Shown here: positions 23,500 through 34,653 of the stretch, piece by piece
How positions within the stretch are numbered: the stretch's first letter is position 1
Layout: every line of letters begins with the position of its first letter
Assembly: GCA_021234155.1 (NCBI GenBank)
Contig: JAJEKV010000767.1
Coordinates: 1-64,000, forward strand
Reading direction: 5' to 3'
Length of the DNA: 64,000 bases
Source of the DNA: Isoetes taiwanensis
Lineage: Eukaryota; Streptophyta; Lycopodiopsida; Isoetales; Isoetaceae
Position numbers and translations under genes: made by a program
Notes under the pieces: model-generated
What the model saw: only the letters and a program-made list of their open reading frames with translations
Told to the model about the DNA's origin: nothing
Databases searched by the model: none

Positions 23500-25860
23500 G
23501 CGGAGGCTCAATTCTTAGCGGTTTTCCTCATTGTGGCCCTCTTACGCTGATGCAATATTCATGGCATTATCGTCTCCCCTCGCCCGGTCAAGGCGGTCAA
23601 AGGCTGCGATAAGTCTGCGGGGCTCATTAGTGGCACATTCGAACCATAAAAATACTATTTTTTCATCTCTATGGTTTGTAAGTATCATTCTATTATTGCA
23701 ACCAATATCATTCATGGTTATCAAATGTTTCTCTCACAATTTCTTTTGATCTAGGTGTGCTTTTTTTCGGTGATGAATAGAGGTGTCATAATCGTCTGGA
23801 GAATGAGCAAGATGAAGGTAAGTATTTATATAGTTTTTTATTATCGCTTTACCCTCTAATTAGGTATGTGAGTTTATGCATGGAGTTTTAATTTGTTTGT
23901 GTAGAGGAAAGGGACGAGTTTAGAGAAAATAGGAGGAGGACTCCACGAGGTAGGGGCAATCGTGCTGATGTTCCTCCAAGGCGCCAACCTCCACCTATCA
24001 CTACACCGGCGGGTTTGGGTATTAAGATAGTTTTTATAAAAATAATAAATAAATGAATTGTTTTTGCATGATATTTGTGCTTCAGCGACTCCTCGCGCTC
24101 CGCCTTCCTCGCCAAACATGTCTCCCTTGAGAGAGAGACCAAATTGCAGCATATTTTGCCTCTTTGACACCAACGCCCGGTTAAGTGACCTCCGCTCCTA
24201 TTCCCCAGCGACATAGTGTTGATTATCGGCCTCCACGTTCTCGCGAGAATATTGAGAATGCTAGGCGTAGTATGGACTCCGTTCTAGGCAAGAGGCGCAG
24301 CATTTTTCTAATGCAAGGAACTTGGAGGAAGATTTCAACAGGTAAATATATATCCACTACGTACCAAACATTTCTTTGGTTGCAGCATGTTAAAGATGCT
24401 CATTCTCTCATTACTTCCCAGGTCAAGAAGTAGTGGAGCAACAGACTCACAACGTTCAAGATCGCGGCGATCATCCACGGGGTTGGGATCCAGAAGAACA
24501 TGGTCGCTTCGCGACTTGGAGAGGAAGGATCCCGACGGCGTCCACGTGTCCTTGAAGAAAGCGTCCATTTTGGCTTTGTTTTGAACCGTAAGTCTGCGGG
24601 TGAATTGGCCCCGAATATACCCGACTATCATATTAATAATAATTTTTTGATGTAAGTTATGTGAACATATTATTTAAGATATCAACCTTAAATATTAGTA
24701 CTTTGTCATCTAAATTTGTTGTTTTGTTCATTCTCTTCACTTAGAATACATTGTAAAGTGCTCAAAAGGTTCTTAATCGGGACGGGATATGTATATTGGC
24801 GGTAGACATAAACACGCTTTTATATACCCACCATTTTATGCTTGAGGGGCGCTCTTCCTAAGAAGGATGATGAGGGAAGTGTCTTTTATACTACAGGGAG
24901 GGACGCGGTCACAAATAATATCTCTCGTTTATGGCCTCCCCGCGGTATAGGGGAGTGGCACAGTGCTTATGACCAACGCGAAATAGAGAGCGTCAAAAAT
25001 AAAATGAAACGAGTTTCCAGGAGATAGAAAAAGCAAAGGCGTTTAAGCTGGAAGAAGCTCACCGATGATGGGCGAGCTTATCTGAAAAAAGGAGGTACAT
25101 GACCTAGTCATAGTCTTGTTTTATTATTTTGATATTGCGTTGATCTATCGATGTATGTCAAAGGCACAATGTGGTCAAGGAACTGAAGCAGACTTGCGAA
25201 AAAGAAGGAGGCGATTGGTCAAAAGTCCCTAAACCACTTAATCTCCACAAGGAAGATATCAAGGTATTTCTTATTTTTTTTTGTCATTCGTTCACTTTAA
25301 CTTGTGATAATGTTGTGTGCCTTGCAATCAGATTGCATTCGAACGTGCAAAGGATCCAGAAAAAACATAGAGCTCGGGCCGACAAAGCAACTAAAAAGCA
25401 CGCCAAAAGCCGTCTCATTTGGGCTCCGGCGGTCGGAAAGGGTTTCATTATAGATTCGTAAGAGCTATATTAGTTCACATTAATTTTAATAAGAACTTTA
25501 AATGTCACTAGCTAATACTCGTTATATTGTCATAGGAATATCTATACGGGTTTGCCCCTAGCAAGCAGCAGGTACAAGTAGCCACGGAACGTGGAGCTGT
25601 TTATCTGTATCAACAGTTATATGACGAGGGAACTCTCCCATTGGCGGGAATGCGGGTGCGTTGTAGAAAAAATTATTATAATTCTATGAACTACATTAAC
25701 GCCATATTCTTTTGGTTTTATAGGAAGCAATGGCGGATATGAATGAAGCTATAGAGCATGACATGGGGCTCGGGGGCGTGAGGATCCGCAAGAACGTCAT
25801 TTGGAGAGCCATCCAATCGCGAATAGCGGTGGCGGTTCGAGGTTGCGTTCTCTAACTTCG
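23500..25860 (+). pseudogene. Decayed multi-exon gene just inside the CACTA terminus
   Basis: Several coding-like blocks on the plus strand are separated by AT-rich intron-like stretches. They are at about 23,900-24,000, 24,185-24,345, 24,420-24,560, 24,842-25,095, 25,165-25,265, 25,330-25,460, 25,530-25,655 and 25,725-25,855. Candidate GT-AG borders occur, for example CAG/GTAAAT near 24,341 and TTTATAG/GAAGC near 25,723. The encoded protein would be basic, with motifs such as GRDAVTNNISRLWPPRG and KELKQTCEKEGGDW. I cannot name a domain. CACTA elements usually carry a second gene (TNPA-like) between the transposase and the 3' end, and the position fits that role, but this is inference. Confidence 0.4.
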
Positions 25861-25929
25861 CGATACTCGGATGACTACTCTAATCGAACCGAGAGAGTAG
25901 CTCTAGGCTAAAAGGGTGGATACTCCTCT

Positions 25930-26095
25930 TAACGAAGTCTTTTGTGATTATTTAAAAATATAAATACAATTCACTTTTGTGATTATTTAAAAATATAAAT
26001 ATAAAAATAATTTTGTGACTATTTAAAATATGAATATAAAAACACTTTTGTGATTATTTAAAATATTTTATATTTATATTTTTATATAAGTATTT
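25930..26095 (+). repeat. AT-rich tandem repeat (TTTGTGATTATTTAAAAATA units)
   Basis: Four units of roughly 40-50 bp share TTTTGTGATTATTTAAAA followed by TATAAATATAA. It lies directly after the decayed multi-exon gene and may form part of its 3' untranslated region. Confidence 0.7.
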
Positions 26096-26109
26096 TTTAT
26101 TTTTTTTTT

Positions 26110-26649
26110 TATTTTTTTCCTACATCGTCGCATCGCGACGTATCCACGCGGACTTTTTTTTTGCCACGTGGCTTTTCTATCTGTGGTTTTGAATTTTCCG
26201 TGTATATTCCACGTCACGTCGATGCGACGTGACACGCGGCTTTTTACGCGTGTATATTACGCGTGTATATTCCACGTGTATATGCCACGTGTATATACCA
26301 CGCGGTCGTTCCACGTCACGTCGCGCATGCGGCGATATACCGCGTGGCTTTTACGGCTGCAGCGTGGATTTTGGTGATGTTCCACGTGTATATTCCACGC
26401 CGTATATTCCGTGTATATTTTCCGTGTCACGTGCCATCGGCGTCGACGGCCGCGCGACGCACGCCCTCGCGGTCTGCTTAGCGACGTCTGCCCCGGCGCT
26501 GACGCGCCGTCGCGTCACGACATTTGACGTCGCATGCGGCGAACCGCAACGACGCCTGCGGCGACGTCGGGCGGACGCCGTCGGACGTCAGCAGAGGCCG
26601 CAGCAGACGCCGCTTATTGGCGTCGCTAAATGCCCCTTTTCTTGTTGTG
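26110..26649 (-). mobile_element. CACTA-like terminus with CG-rich subterminal repeats
   Basis: Read on the minus strand, the end is CACAACAAGAAAAGGGGCA (26,649-26,631). This matches the CACTACAAGAAA style of CACTA terminal inverted repeats apart from a CACAA start. Inside it lies about 500 bp of repeated CGTCGC, GCGGCG and CCACGTGTATAT words, the clustered subterminal repeats expected of this superfamily as transposase binding sites. The matching opposite terminus is not visible and would lie left of base 1 if the TNP2 remnant belongs to the same element. Confidence 0.65.
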
Positions 26650-27189
26650 TCCTTCCAAGTAAATATACCAACAAAAATTCCAAGAACAAAGTTATGTGAT
26701 TAAACGGAGCAAATCATCTAAACGAGGCGAAAGGAATATTCCTCAAAGATTCCCTTTTTTTACAAAAAGGGGTAAAATGAGGTTAAAAAAAAAAAATGCA
26801 TGAAATTCTATTTTGACCCCCAAAAGTGACTAATTTTTTTTTGTGCAACGAAGAATTGACTTTTTAAAGTGTCATTTTTCTTAGCAAATAGAATGTTGTT
26901 GAAGTATATTTTACGAGAGAAACCCTAATTTAGGAGGATAAAATATTATTTAAAAAAATTGAAGTTAGTCCAGAATCAAATCGTAGTATTCTCAAAATTT
27001 GAAGATAGAATCTTCATATTCACATGCAAAATTCTGAGTCTTTTCTAAGACTCCGTTATGTGCAAAAGTATGAGGAGTGATGAAGGAAGGATCCAGGGCG
27101 TCATCATGTTCATTTATGCCATCCTCATCACCTTCACTTCTTTTCTTTGTCACTAGAGGAAGTGCTTGAGTTATCTTCCTCATCACTAT
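26650..27189. other. AT-rich spacer, no gene recognised
   Basis: Low-complexity A/T runs at about 26,748-26,800 and 26,830-26,970. A short minus-strand frame at 26,992-27,186 encodes an acidic peptide and may belong to the decayed gene that follows. Confidence 0.35.
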
Positions 27190-29480
27190 CAGCGAGATGG
27201 TGTAGCATTGCCACCACCTTCTTCATCCTCTTCTTCGTAATTACAAGCTTTTTTAAGCAAATTGATAGTCCTCCTGGCGTAGACGATTGTCGATTTCAAT
27301 TTAAAATCATAGCACAATATAGTCACGCCATTAAGGATCAGCTCATCCCTACAACCCACCTTCTTGGACTTTCTCCCTTTTCCTTGGCTTCTCATTTCTA
27401 ACTCATATCTATCTTCAAAAGCATTTTTACGGCGTGTTGCAAGCCAATGAATCTTGAGTTTAGTGACTAAGCCTTCCTCCTTGACCGTGTCAAGCACTTT
27501 TGCTATCCGGAAGGTGGACCTTTGTCATCCTCCTCGGTTGGAAGAGCAATTAGCATACCCTTGGTAATTTACGCGGATATTACCTTTGAGGCTCATTCCC
27601 GCGTCTTGGTCCGAGCAGTACATGACTCGGTCCTCCAAAATCTTCTCTTCAGAGGTGCAAATGTAGCACCGCTTGGACCCGCTTGGTCTTTGGGGTTGAT
27701 GGAAGGTGTTAGGCCATTGAAATGGTTCTTGCAAACTGTCTTAGAGCTATATTTTGTACAACAATTTTTCTCGCTCGAGAAAGAAATTACTCCACCACAT
27801 CCGATCTTCTTCTAAGAAGTACTTAAAGCTGAGGAAATTCCATTTTCAATGGCTTTTAAGGATGACTCGGGTACTTTTCTTCCGCTTGGACTCCTTAGGA
27901 TTTTGAGAGGAAGTTGCTCAAAGACGTTCTATGATGGAAGTGTCCTGGAATATATTTAAGGAAGCGTAATCCCTCCGGTGGACTCAGGTCCTTAGTTGTG
28001 GTATACTTCTTCCCTGTAGAAGCTTTGGCCATCCTTCAAGTAGAACTTGATATGATGTTGAAAGGTAAGATCATTCAACTTGTTCACAGCTTGTTCTCTG
28101 TTTGAACGTTGAGAGAAAAAATAAACTCTCTCAAATCAAAGATCTCTCTTTAAGAAGATCGACCACCGGAGTAGGAGTGTAAGAATCTTCAATAATTCGA
28201 ACTAAAGAAGGAAGAAAGCCTTCTTCCTTCTAAGGCTATTAAAATCTTGAACATTTGGTCAATCTGATCATGAGTGTGTCCTACAAGTAAGAAACCGAAG
28301 CTTCACTTTTCTAAAGATCCCTAGCTCCACTAACATGGCACAAGCATAAAGAGTGTTTGATTCTTGTTCTCCCTTGTAGTATTGTCAAGTTGCAAGGATA
28401 AAAGCATCGGGCGGTAATTGCTCTTGCTCGCCACAGGACCTTGTTAAGAATTGTAATTGTGAGGTTCTGGGTCACCATGCAAGTTTGGATCGCCAAAAAT
28501 ACTTTTGCACTTTAGACTTCCTTTAAAGACCATAGCTCCTACAAGGTGGACCTTAACAAAACATTCCCTCCGCACATCTTTAGGAATGTTCAAGAAATGT
28601 GGTAGAGTAGTTTTTGGTCCATTCCATCAATCACAAATGAGACATATATTGTAAATTGGACGTTCAAGAGCTTTTTTTCTATGTTTGGCAAGCTTTCTTC
28701 TCTCTGCCGCTTGTTGTTCACGATGTCCGGCAAGGTTTTGTTGCACAATATCCGTAGAAGAAATAAGGTCAAAATTTTTTTTTTTAAAACAAGTGAGAGA
28801 TTGAAGAACATGAGCTTACTTCTTTCGACCTCTGCCTTTGCGGTTTCTCTTTGACTTTTTAATTACGCACACCTTGAGCAAAGCGGACATTCGCGGTCTC
28901 CTCGAATTTTCACTAAACCGAATTCACTTTTCCCCATGCGGTGAAGTGTGAGTAAGAGATGTCTTTGAAGCCGAGTGCAAGTCTCTTTGTACTCATTAAA
29001 ACATCTTTTTGGTGATGTTATCGGTTAAATGATACATGTTGCTATTAGGCAAACTTCTCACATGTTTCTCTAAAATATTTCTCCATCCATGACACAAAGG
29101 CAAGGGCATGCATGGTTACAACTCTTCTTGGTCCACAATGATCATCAATTCTTTGGATTTTTGTCCGATCTTTTGTGTATTCTAGACATTCTCGGTGGAC
29201 CCTAAGCGGTGGACAACCATAAAGCATTTTCGGCAAACTTCTTGGACGGTTAATGTAGTGCAAGAAGGTGTTGCTTGGGTCCGGCCTTACATGATAGGCC
29301 AAGTAGGCATTCGGGTCAGCCAATGTCATTGAACTGTAGTTGTCTCTAATTGCTCGTAATTTAGACATGTTCAATTTGTTGATACAACCCAATGAGCAAC
29401 ATTTACTTCTTAAAAGTCTTCTCATTTTATGCTCGTCCATAAGGTTTCTTCTTCTTACTACGAGGAGCATGCTCTCAAAC
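27190..29480 (-). pseudogene. DUF7869-type transposon-associated protein, broken
   Basis: Minus-strand gene read from about 29,470 downwards. It opens with a Cys-rich block containing KCCSLGCINKLN (about 29,400). HCGPRRVVTMHALAFVSWM follows at 29,075-29,135, then a REC-PLCSRC zinc-type motif near 28,885. The diagnostic core follows: LQLDNTTRENKNQTLYACAM near 28,400-28,340, then a GHTHDQID-like site near 28,265. A YLKDGQSFYREEVYHN segment lies near 28,045-27,990. This order is that of DUF7869 proteins, abundant in seedless plants and algae and found in transposon settings; the enzymatic role is unproven. Stops and frameshifts separate nearly every block, so it is non-functional as written. The N-terminus is uncertain: an ATG at 29,968 (MARPRKFFLTG) may begin it. 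Confidence 0.6.
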
Positions 29481-30646
29481 TATAATCCACCTTGAATTTC
29501 TTGGTGGGTGGCTAGAGAACGTGTAATCTCATTGCACCGTTGGTGTCTTCATCTTCAAGAGAGTTCTACAGGGGGTGACCTCCTCTGCTCTTAGTGGTGT
29601 GCTTGTAGAGGAGAACAAACCACGGAAGTGCAGAACCGGATAAGGCGGAGGTGCGGTGTTGAATGAAGGAGATGGGCGGCATATGATGTGCAATGAAAGT
29701 TGTTGAAGCGTCTTCCGCGTGGAGTTCGATCAAACATATCTCTTAGAGCAGATCGAAATTACGCAAACCCATGTGTCACTGCGTTTGTGTGAAGAGGAGT
29801 AGATCTTTGCAGGTCGTCTTCATTTGTAGTGAAATCGTGATGGGAGAAACGATGGAGAATCTCATGATCTTGAAGCGTCTTTGTATTCTTGGCATGTGTA
29901 AGTGAAGATGGAGAAACAACAAAGCACGGAGGTAGTCCTGTTAGAAAAAATTTACGAGGTCGAGCCATTGTAGTGTCGGGGATGGTACAAATGGTGGTGG
30001 AAGATTGCTACGCGCAGCGGTGAGGGTTGGAAAGGTGGTGGCAGCGGTTTCCTCTTGTGGACTTGGAGAGAGGGCTGGAAAGGTGGTGGCGGTCTACTAG
30101 TTCTTGGACTCGGAGTGTCTTCGGAGAAGCAACAAAGACCTTGTCGAGGTAGGTGTTGAAGAAGCATCTCCGCCTTGTGTTCCATCCGAAGTAGAGGTAC
30201 TTGGGCAAACAAATGGTGGTGGAAGTTTGTTCACGGCGGTTAACCATGTCAAACAACCGCAAAAATGGTGGGCTTGTTACTAACTCACAAGTCGATTGGA
30301 CTAATGATATTCGAGAATACAATTGCTATTCGAATAGTATTTTTTGTGTGCGACATTTGCCGTGTGTGTGCAAAGATGCTATTCCGAATCACACTTATCC
30401 GAGTGTTTGGACAAGGCATTATTCGCATCACATAGAAAAAGACAACCGACAAAGTGGCCTACCTTTAAAAGGACAATTCGCGCCTCGATTCGATTCGGCG
30501 CCAGAGATTTAGTCGCCGGCCCCGAAGCCTTAGATCAATATACATTTGTTTGTATTCGATTTACATAGCGAAAATAATGGACGGAGTAAGCATGTAAAAG
30601 TACATGTAATGCGATCTTTCTTTTGTTTTCGATTTTGCTTACGTAG
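29481..30646. other. Region upstream of the DUF7869 gene, unassigned
   Basis: Short frames only. The minus-strand frame 29,759-29,968 may be the first exon of the gene at 27,190-29,480. Single copies of the ATTCGAAT/GAATAC palindromic word occur near 30,310-30,345, ahead of the array at 30,647. Confidence 0.3.
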
Positions 30647-30927
30647 GCCAAAGTGTATTCCGTAATACACTTTGCCCATTTAGCGAAGAGCAAAGTGTAT
30701 TACGGAATACACTTTGCTTTATCGGCCAAGTGCAAGGTGTATTCGAATACACATTGCCCTTCGGTCGAAGAGCAAAGTGTATTGTGTATTCGAATACACT
30801 TTGCCCTTCGCCGTGTGAGCAAAGTGTATGATAGGAATACACTTTGCTCTTCGACCGAAGGGCAAAGTGTATTCCCGCCAATACCTTGCAGCCCGATAAA
30901 GCAAAGTGTATTAGGAATACATTTTGC
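30647..30927. repeat. Palindrome array A: seven copies of AAGTGTATTC...GAATACACTT
   Basis: Seven imperfect palindromes of about 28-35 bp, each with outer arms GCAAAGTGTATT and AATACACTTTGC around a short variable centre (CCG, ACGG, CG, TGTGTATTCG, GATAGG and others). Spacers of about 10-15 bp are often themselves palindromic, such as CTTCGACCGAAG. The same palindrome recurs in the introns of the methyltransferase gene downstream. It stands about 250 bp before a splice-free ATG region at 31,177. Confidence 0.85.
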
Positions 30928-31176
30928 TTGTAATTTTTAGAACGCTTGCTTTTTGCACTAAGATGACACACTTTTTAGTCTGCAACATACCATTTTATAG
31001 GTTAAAAATAACACTTATGAGTCCAATTTAGGCACAAAAACATGACTTAGAGTGACAATATTTTAGCTTGTTTTCTGTCTTTTCACGGGCCGGGGCACAA
31101 GTTTAGTAAATGTTATTCGGAATACAACTTTCGCTTTTGAATTTCTGTCTTAACAAGGTAGTTTTCAACGTTTCGA

Positions 31177-31890
31177 TGGCGGGGAAGAAGGAAGCAAGAG
31201 GCGTCAAAGAAATCTCACAAGCCTAAGCGGCCCACACCCTCGAAGCTAATCGGCCCGACCGAGACGAGCCCGCTATTTACGAGAATTTTCAAACGCGGTG
31301 GTTCGTGACCGTGGGTGCAGATGGAAAAAATCTGACACCGTTCGCATGCGTCGTAAAATTCTTTGGCAACAAAAGATACGCCCGACTCGAAGTTTGTCAA
31401 CCTTGGGACAATAAAGATGTCCGATGTTGCCGGACAAGGAGGTCGTGGGGAGGCTTTCCTTCAAGACCTCCCAAGGCTTTATTATTGTGGACATCGCGAT
31501 TCTTTAAAATTGTCAATGTGCAACCACCAGCATTGTACAACTTCTTTTCACACTACCTGGGCTAAAAACGGCTGTGTTCATTAATTAAGCAGGTTTGTTC
31601 CAAAGACAAGCGAGGACTTTCCTATCGGTGAGTCCGGAGCAATCGATGGAGAAAGGTCACAATCACCACCTACCGCTAGTTCTTGGGGAGGTCATCGGAT
31701 AAAGGTTCCGAGGAACAAGGCGAGGAAGAACCCCCGTGCAAAAAAAAACTTAGCAGGCCAAGGCAAACGATAGGCGCTAAAGAACCAAAGAAGCCGGAAG
31801 GTATGGGAGATTGTTGTTCTTTGAAATCGCCGAGGAACAACCAAAAACGAAGAAGGGAAAGGGCAAGGCTCTGGGGTGGCCATTAAAGAA
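31177..31890 (+). CDS. Putative 5' exons of the methyltransferase gene (broken)
   Basis: An ATG at 31,177 opens MAGKKEARGVKEISQA, then stops. Another frame (31,363-31,584) reads MSDVAGQGGRGEAFLQDLP and CGHRDSLKLSMCNHQHC, whose Cys/His spacing suggests metal binding. From 31,683 a Lys/Glu-rich, probably disordered segment with KKKLSRPRQTIGAKEPKKP runs to about 31,886. These pieces lie on the strand of the methyltransferase exons and within 100-800 bp of them, so I take them as its N-terminal region. The joins are not defined and several indels would be needed, so a separate small gene is possible. Confidence 0.35.
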
Positions 31891-31996
31891 AAAAAAGGTG
31901 GATAAGACCTCGGAGAGGATGGAACAAATAAATCTTAACAAGTATGTTCAAGGGTAATATACTTGCCGGTAACCTCAATGAGGTTGCCATAGAAGA

Positions 31997-34653
31997 ATGA
32001 AGCCGGTGAGCCCCCCTTCAAGTTCGAAAAAATCTATCGACCATTTAAGAAATTTGAAGGACGAGAATAAGGAGCAACCCCAATGCCCATGTTGCTCAAT
32101 TGTTGTTCTTGTTGATGAGAACACGGTGCATGGACCCCAAGGACTACTGACGGAGAAAATGCTGAACACTTACATGCACTATGTCCTTGGGGAAACCACA
32201 GATTTCAAAGCAAAGGAGACAGGTTGTACAAAGAAAAAAACAACCCAAGATATCTCTCAGGCTCTATCTTTGCATCTTGGGGCTGACAGACGAGGAAGCC
32301 AAAATCGTTGCCAACACACACAATGCTGACAACGAATATAAGCTGAAAATGAGCTTTGTGGACAAAATCAGGTTCATGCACAGGGAATATATGATATTTA
32401 AAGAAAAATATGGAGAAGATTTGAAGAAGCCACAATACTCATTGGAACTAAAGGAAGCGTGTGCTGTGGAGTGCTGCCTCAAATATGACGAGGCTAACAA
32501 ACGGCAGTCTCTAATACCACACGACAACTGGTTCCAGCTAGCCTTCAGAGATGGCAGAGTAAGTTGTTTTTGTATTCTGGAATACCCCTACAGCCCTCCC
32601 ACTGATATCGCTTTCTTCTCTCCAGATTTGGGACCTCCAAAACGAAATATTCACCATGTTCGAGCGTGGTGATTTGAAAAGCAAAGGCAAGGTCTCCGAA
32701 AAGAAAAAAGGATCCGACGTCCCCAAAAAGGAAATGACAATCACTGTGTGGCGAGAAATGCAGGGCTTCACAGATATGGATATATTAGCAAGGCTGCTGC
32801 AAAAGGTTGTCGATAAAGAATTTACTCTCGAAGAAATGTCCAAGGAGCTCCACAAGTAAGAATGCCACTTTGGGTTCTTGTTTGGTAGGGACAAGTGTAG
32901 TTTGAAAAACGCTGGCTTGCACGCGACATACAAAGTGTATTCCAGAATAGACTTGGGCTTTCGTGTGTGAGCCAAAGTGTATTCTGGAATACACTTTGGT
33001 CCTCACGTGGGAGACAAGGTGTATTCCAGAATACACTTAGGCTCCCACACGAAAGCCAAAGTGTATTCTGGAATACACTTTGGCAATCGTGTGGGAGCCT
33101 AAGTGTATTCTGGAATACACTTTGGCTTACACCCGAAAGCCAAAGTGTATTCCGGAATACACTTTGGCTTTCAGTTTTTTTAGTAGATCTTTTTTGTTGC
33201 TTTTGTTATTAGTTTTCTTCCTTCTAACATTTGTGTGGTCTTACAGCCAGAAAAATGTCATCACATGTCAAACCTGCTTAATGGAGCAATTAAATGTTGA
33301 CAGCTGGGAAAGGTGCAAGGAGCTTTATCCTATCGCAACCTCAGACGAAAGGATTGTGCAGTATGCGCCAAATTTTGAAGGCTGGGTATGTTGATTTGTT
33401 TTTTATATTGTTGTTTTTCTTGTTACTAAGACGCTTTTTTTTGCAGAGCAAAAAGAAAAACAAAGACCTGCCGGAGGGCTTCATGCACTTGGTAAGGGCA
33501 AAGACGAGAAGAGAGGGATTGGGCGACGGCGTGTTCGGATCCGAGCCCTCCGACTACGAGAGGTTTACAATGTTCGATCAAAATAACCTCTTCTCTATTG
33601 TACACGGTGATTGCACCAAATTAACCGAATCAATAAAGCCCCAAGATTTTACCTTGGTAGTAGCTGACCTTCCATATGGGTTTAAGCTGAAAAGGACCCT
33701 TCTGACGACCACCATTTAAAACTCGAGTTTAACGCTTTTCGTCGTGACATAAAGCGATTACGACGACAAAACATTGGAGGTCTGGTTGTATTTCACTCAA
33801 GCATGCAATCAGGTCTTGTGGAAGCCCGACTTCAAGAATCACTTCGATTCGCTTTGCCCAAAATTTGGTTATGAAAATCTGGTTTGGTAAGCACTTATTC
33901 GAATACACAAGTCCTTTTGTTTTTCCTTACCTTTGTTTTCTTTGTTAGTTACAACTGTAGCATTTTTAAATTCTTTTTGGGAGTTTCTATTCCGGAATAC
34001 GTTTCTTTTGCCTGTACTTAAATCCTTCTTTATTTTTAATTTCCTTAGGTACAAAACAAATATTAATTACCATGATGGAGGCCCGCGTCTGCTAAGTAAG
34101 GTTGAATATCTTCACGTGGCTTATTGGAGTTTTGACGGAAAACGTACAATGGAACACTTCAACACAGCGGCATGCCAGAACTTTTCAAACGTGTTGGAGT
34201 TTCCAGCTGTGTTACAGAAGTTGCAGGACCCTAGTGCACAAGGAAGAATAGTGAATCACTACCAAAAGCCCGAGAAACTTATTAACCATCTTACGGACAT
34301 GTTCTCACGCCCGTGAGATTGGGTGCTTGCGCGCCGGCTCGGGTACAACTATTGCTTGTGCACTTAAGAAGGGCCGTAATTGTGTAGCTGTTGACATTGA
34401 CAAGGAGGCTGTACAGTTCATCAAGATGAGACTTTCTGCCTTACCAACTCTACCAGACGAGAATCAAGAGTTGGAGGCAAAGTCTAACTCTGATTTTGCT
34501 AAGATGACATCTTCGGAGATACAGCCTCCTTTTACGAGCTCTTTAGAAGACGAAGCTACATTTGCAGAGCTGAAAGAAGTTGCTCTAGCTACAATACAAG
34601 CGACCCACCAACACGAGAAAAGCCTAAGTCACCAGAGAAAGGTGAAACGTTAG
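31997..34653 (+). CDS. Intron-containing DNA N6/N4 methyltransferase (PF01555-like)
   Basis: Probable S-adenosylmethionine-dependent DNA amino-methyltransferase, acting on adenine N6 or cytosine N4. Exons I infer: about 31,997-32,558, 32,626-32,855, 33,247-33,385, 33,448-33,886 and 34,049-34,653. All introns are GT-AG and the exons join in phase. An early CPCC motif suggests a zinc site; a long helical region follows. The catalytic motif IV appears as VVADLPYGF (about 33,656-33,682). A WYKTN join spans the last intron. Motif I appears late as AGSGTTIACALKKGRN (about 34,337-34,384), then VAVDIDKEA. Motif IV before motif I is the beta-class order. Frame breaks occur near 32,185, 33,705 and 34,320; as motifs continue cleanly on both sides, they may be sequencing faults. 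Similar genes occur in seedless plants and algae (from memory). Whether it is a host or a transposon gene is open. Confidence 0.7.
32559..32625 (+). other. Methyltransferase intron 1 with one palindrome
   Basis: A 67-bp GT-AG intron between codons for GR and IWD. It contains a single GTATTCTGGAATAC at 32,572-32,585, the core of the palindrome found in arrays A and B. Confidence 0.7.
32856..33246 (+). other. Methyltransferase intron 2 carrying palindrome array B
   Basis: A 391-bp GT-AG intron (donor GTAAGA, acceptor TCTTACAG). About 60% of it is palindrome array B; the rest is T-rich, as expected before a plant acceptor. Confidence 0.65.
32929..33172. repeat. Palindrome array B: six copies inside an intron
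   Basis: Six palindromes with arms CAAAGTGTATTC and GAATACACTTTG; centres vary between CCGG, CTGG and CCAG. Spacers are alternating inverted words, CTTTCGTGTGTGAG and CTCACGTGGGAG among them, so each unit plus spacer is about 40 bp and the whole array has strong hairpin potential. The match to array A at 30,647-30,927 is in the arms, not the spacers. Confidence 0.85.
33887..34048 (+). other. Methyltransferase intron 4 with two palindrome words
   Basis: A 162-bp GT-AG intron, with ATTCGAATAC near 33,898 and TATTCCGGAATA at about 33,989-34,000. These are isolated copies of the array palindrome core. Confidence 0.6.

Noticed and set aside
30653-30971. Coding frames with repeated NTLCS/HFAL peptides, also at 32,967-33,212
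   Set aside because: They are translations of the palindrome arrays; both strands give similar peptides, as expected from inverted repeats.
30647-33172. CRISPR array
   Set aside because: Repeats are palindromic, uneven in spacing, with related spacers, lie in eukaryotic introns, and there are no cas genes.
31997-34653. Bacterial contamination suggested by the DNA methyltransferase
   Set aside because: The gene has several GT-AG introns that join in phase and is embedded in plant-type repeats.
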